A stretch of DNA of 5,942 bases from an uncultured Chloroflexota bacterium (GTDB lineage: Bacteria > Chloroflexota > Anaerolineae > B4-G1 > DUEL01). Each line of letters opens with the position of its first letter. The first letter of the stretch is position 1. Positions 5,871-5,942 of the stretch are shown one piece after another. The stretch lies in contig CAKZOY010000155.1 of the NCBI GenBank assembly GCA_937138275.1, positions 1-5,942 of the forward strand, read 5' to 3'. The notes under the pieces are model-generated. The model saw nothing but the letters and a program-made list of their open reading frames with translations, was not told where the DNA came from and did not search any database. A program made the position numbers and the translations under genes.

Positions 5871-5942
5871 CTACCTTCCCCCAAACCGCGCCTGGTTGAA
5901 CGCCCAGAGGGTCACAAACCCGAACGCGCTGACGATGTGCCA
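5871..5942 (-). CDS. C-terminal fragment of an unidentified, possibly membrane, protein (continues beyond window)
   Basis: Read on the minus strand from the window edge, 23 codons stay open and end in TAG (5873-5871). The peptide begins WHIVSAFGFVTLWAF and ends NQARFGGR: a hydrophobic, helix-like segment followed by a short basic tail, as at the end of many multi-pass membrane proteins. The codon pattern is GC-rich like the neighbouring genes. The gene would converge on the tRNA unit and stop 3 nt beyond its terminator. The WH plus hydrophobic pattern loosely recalls the last helix of ceramidase/PAQR-type (CREST) membrane hydrolases, but 23 residues are too few to assign a family. Confidence 0.5.
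   Translation of the reverse strand, partial: WHIVSAFGFVTLWAFNQARFGGR

Noticed and set aside
1..5942. CRISPR array, insertion sequence, phage or defence genes
   Set aside because: No direct-repeat array, transposase, integrase or defence motif is visible on either strand.

Overview
The window is high-GC bacterial DNA (GC-rich third codon positions throughout). It carries five complete plus-strand genes, one tRNA gene and the 3' end of a minus-strand gene. The style of the proteins (ferredoxin-fused nitroreductase, glycyl-radical-enzyme activase, DUF402-CinA fusion, GT4 glycosyltransferase) and the GC content suggest an anaerobic or facultative member of the Chloroflexota, perhaps Anaerolineae-like. 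This is an impression from the sequence alone; no rRNA or other decisive marker is present.

Layout. Positions 1-127 hold a promoter and leader with a good Shine-Dalgarno sequence. A tightly packed gene run follows: gltX (glutamyl-tRNA synthetase, 128-1636); a two-[4Fe-4S] ferredoxin/nitroreductase fusion (1652-2530); a glycyl-radical-enzyme activase (2532-3461); and a DUF402-CinA C-terminal fusion (3472-4446). The gaps are 15, 1 and 10 nt, so co-transcription from the gltX promoter is likely. A 74-nt gap containing a perfect 18-bp GC hairpin separates these from a GT4 glycosyltransferase (4521-5606). A long stem-loop with a short T-run (5644-5690) closes the run. A separate unit follows: a near-consensus promoter, tRNA-Pro(CGG) with encoded CCA (5739-5816), and a strong intrinsic terminator (5820-5867). 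The last 72 bases read, on the minus strand, as the C-terminus of an unidentified, probably membrane, protein.

How the genes may work together. The two middle redox genes fit anaerobic radical chemistry: the activase needs low-potential electrons to cleave SAM, and the neighbouring ferredoxin-flavin protein is a plausible but unproven electron carrier. No glycyl radical enzyme is in the window, so the activase's target lies elsewhere. The DUF402-CinA protein joins a predicted nucleotide phosphatase to a predicted NMN deamidase, which suggests nucleotide or pyridine-nucleotide housekeeping. Nothing here amounts to a clear new multi-gene system. The most noteworthy items are the DUF402-CinA fusion, the activase lacking one expected cluster cysteine, the tRNA with C instead of the near-universal U55, and the GC hairpin before the glycosyltransferase.
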